DNA from: Chloroflexota bacterium
Lineage (GTDB): Bacteria; Chloroflexota; UBA5177; JANWHV01
Assembly: GCA_025450375.1 (NCBI GenBank)
Contig: JANWHO010000254.1
Location: forward strand, 1 to 6,878
Length of the DNA stretch: 6,878 nt
Direction of reading: 5' to 3'
Shown piece after piece: positions 6,250-6,878 of the stretch. The translations under genes and the position numbers were made by a program. The first letter of the stretch is position 1. Every line of letters starts with the position of its first letter. The notes under the pieces are model-generated. The model ran no database searches and was not told where the DNA came from. It saw nothing but the letters and a program-made list of their open reading frames with translations.

Positions 6250-6878
6250 ATGCTGAAACACTCGGTGTTTAACCCGGTTTCGCCTCAAGCTCTGGCCATT
6301 TCCAATCTCTTCATCTTCATCATGATCGTCTCCGTGGTGATTCTCCTGATCATCGTGGGAGTACTTGCCTACACCTGTACCCACTTCCGCTACCACCCAG
6401 GTCAGGCGGACCCGCCGCAAACGTTTGGGCTCACGCGGCTGGAGATCACCTGGACCGTCATCCCTTTTGTGCTCCTGGTAATCGTCTTCGCGGCGACGAT
6501 GAAGACCGTATCGATCTCCGCTCCCCCCGACGACAACGCTCTTGCCGGTCGTACTCCCGACATGACCATCGTGGCCCATCAGTGGTGGTGGGAAGTGCGC
6601 TATGCGTCGGGCGTGGTGACGGCGAACGAGATTCACATACCGGTCGGAAAGCGGATGTTGGTGGCGCTACAGTCCGCTGACGTGATTCATAGCCTGTGGG
6701 TGCCGCAAATCAACGGCAAGACGGATTCGGTCCCGGGCCAGACCAATGTAGTCTATATGGAGGCCGACCGAGCCGGCACCTATCAGTCAGCCTGCGTGGA
6801 GTATTGCGGCGACGGGCACTCTCGAATGAGGGCGCTGGTAATCGCGCAGCCCCTGGCTCAGTATCAAGCGTGGGACCG
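6250..6878 (+). CDS. coxB: Cytochrome c oxidase subunit II (3' end outside window)
   Basis: The first 209 residues of subunit II of a haem-copper oxidase, the membrane subunit that takes electrons from cytochrome c through its dinuclear CuA centre. Two membrane helices (about 18-42 and 66-84) form the usual hairpin, with TRLEITWTVIPFVLL typical of the family. The aromatic patch QWWWEVRY lies at 111-118, and VIHSLWVPQINGKTD at 145-159 supplies H147. The CuA loop is complete: C182, E184, C186, H190 and M193 (CVEYCGDGHSRM). This marks it as a cytochrome c oxidase rather than a quinol oxidase. The ATG has GGAGG (6237-6241) eight bases upstream. There is no cleavable signal peptide or lipobox before the first helix. 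About the last part of the cupredoxin domain, and any fused cytochrome c domain, lie beyond the window. Subunit I would be expected next, but this cannot be seen. Confidence 0.96.
   Translation, partial: MLKHSVFNPVSPQALAISNLFIFIMIVSVVILLIIVGVLAYTCTHFRYHPGQADPPQTFGLTRLEITWTVIPFVLLVIVFAATMKTVSISAPPDDNALAGRTPDMTIVAHQWWWEVRYASGVVTANEIHIPVGKRMLVALQSADVIHSLWVPQINGKTDSVPGQTNVVYMEADRAGTYQSACVEYCGDGHSRMRALVIAQPLAQYQAWD

Noticed and set aside
6158..6256. A short plus frame from the ATG at 6158 overlapping the coxB start by seven bases
   Set aside because: No ribosome site precedes it and its composition gives no sign of a real protein.

Overview
This is a G+C-rich bacterial chromosomal window. It holds five well-supported genes, two of them cut by the window edges, plus one small unrecognised gene and a decayed gene remnant. 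GTG starts, clear Shine-Dalgarno sites, a secreted GH76-type mannanase, the tlyA-nadK pair and an aerobic cytochrome oxidase gene suggest an aerobic, G+C-rich lineage. Chloroflexota or Actinomycetota-like Terrabacteria are my guess, but nothing here fixes the taxon. No tRNA, rRNA, CRISPR array or intact insertion sequence was seen.

Layout. Positions 1-936 (minus) carry the N-terminal part of a secreted GH76-like alpha-1,6-mannanase with a signal peptide; its 3' end lies outside the window. A 141-base divergent spacer with a perfect 14-bp palindrome separates it from tlyA (1078-1917, plus), an S4-domain 2'-O-methyltransferase. tlyA overlaps nadK (1880-2758, plus), NAD kinase, by 38 bases. Converging on this pair is a 93-residue unknown gene (2815-3096, minus) with a textbook ribosome binding site. 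Positions 3213-3713 (plus) hold what I read as a decayed fragment of a type IIA topoisomerase B subunit (GyrB/ParE). It has lost its ATPase start, an internal segment, the QTK loop and the TOPRIM part. Positions 3714-3914 hold no gene. A membrane-anchored GGDEF-EAL protein follows (3915-5771, minus), then a 478-base divergent spacer (5772-6249) with two related palindromes and a hairpin. Last comes the start of a cytochrome c oxidase subunit II gene (6250 onward, plus) with intact CuA ligands.

The genes cover separate housekeeping and signalling jobs: ribosome modification and NADP supply (tlyA-nadK), c-di-GMP turnover, respiration and extracellular glycan breakdown. No new multi-gene system is evident. 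The points most worth a second look are the topoisomerase relic with its codon-aligned antisense open frame, and the paired palindromes between the c-di-GMP gene and the oxidase gene.
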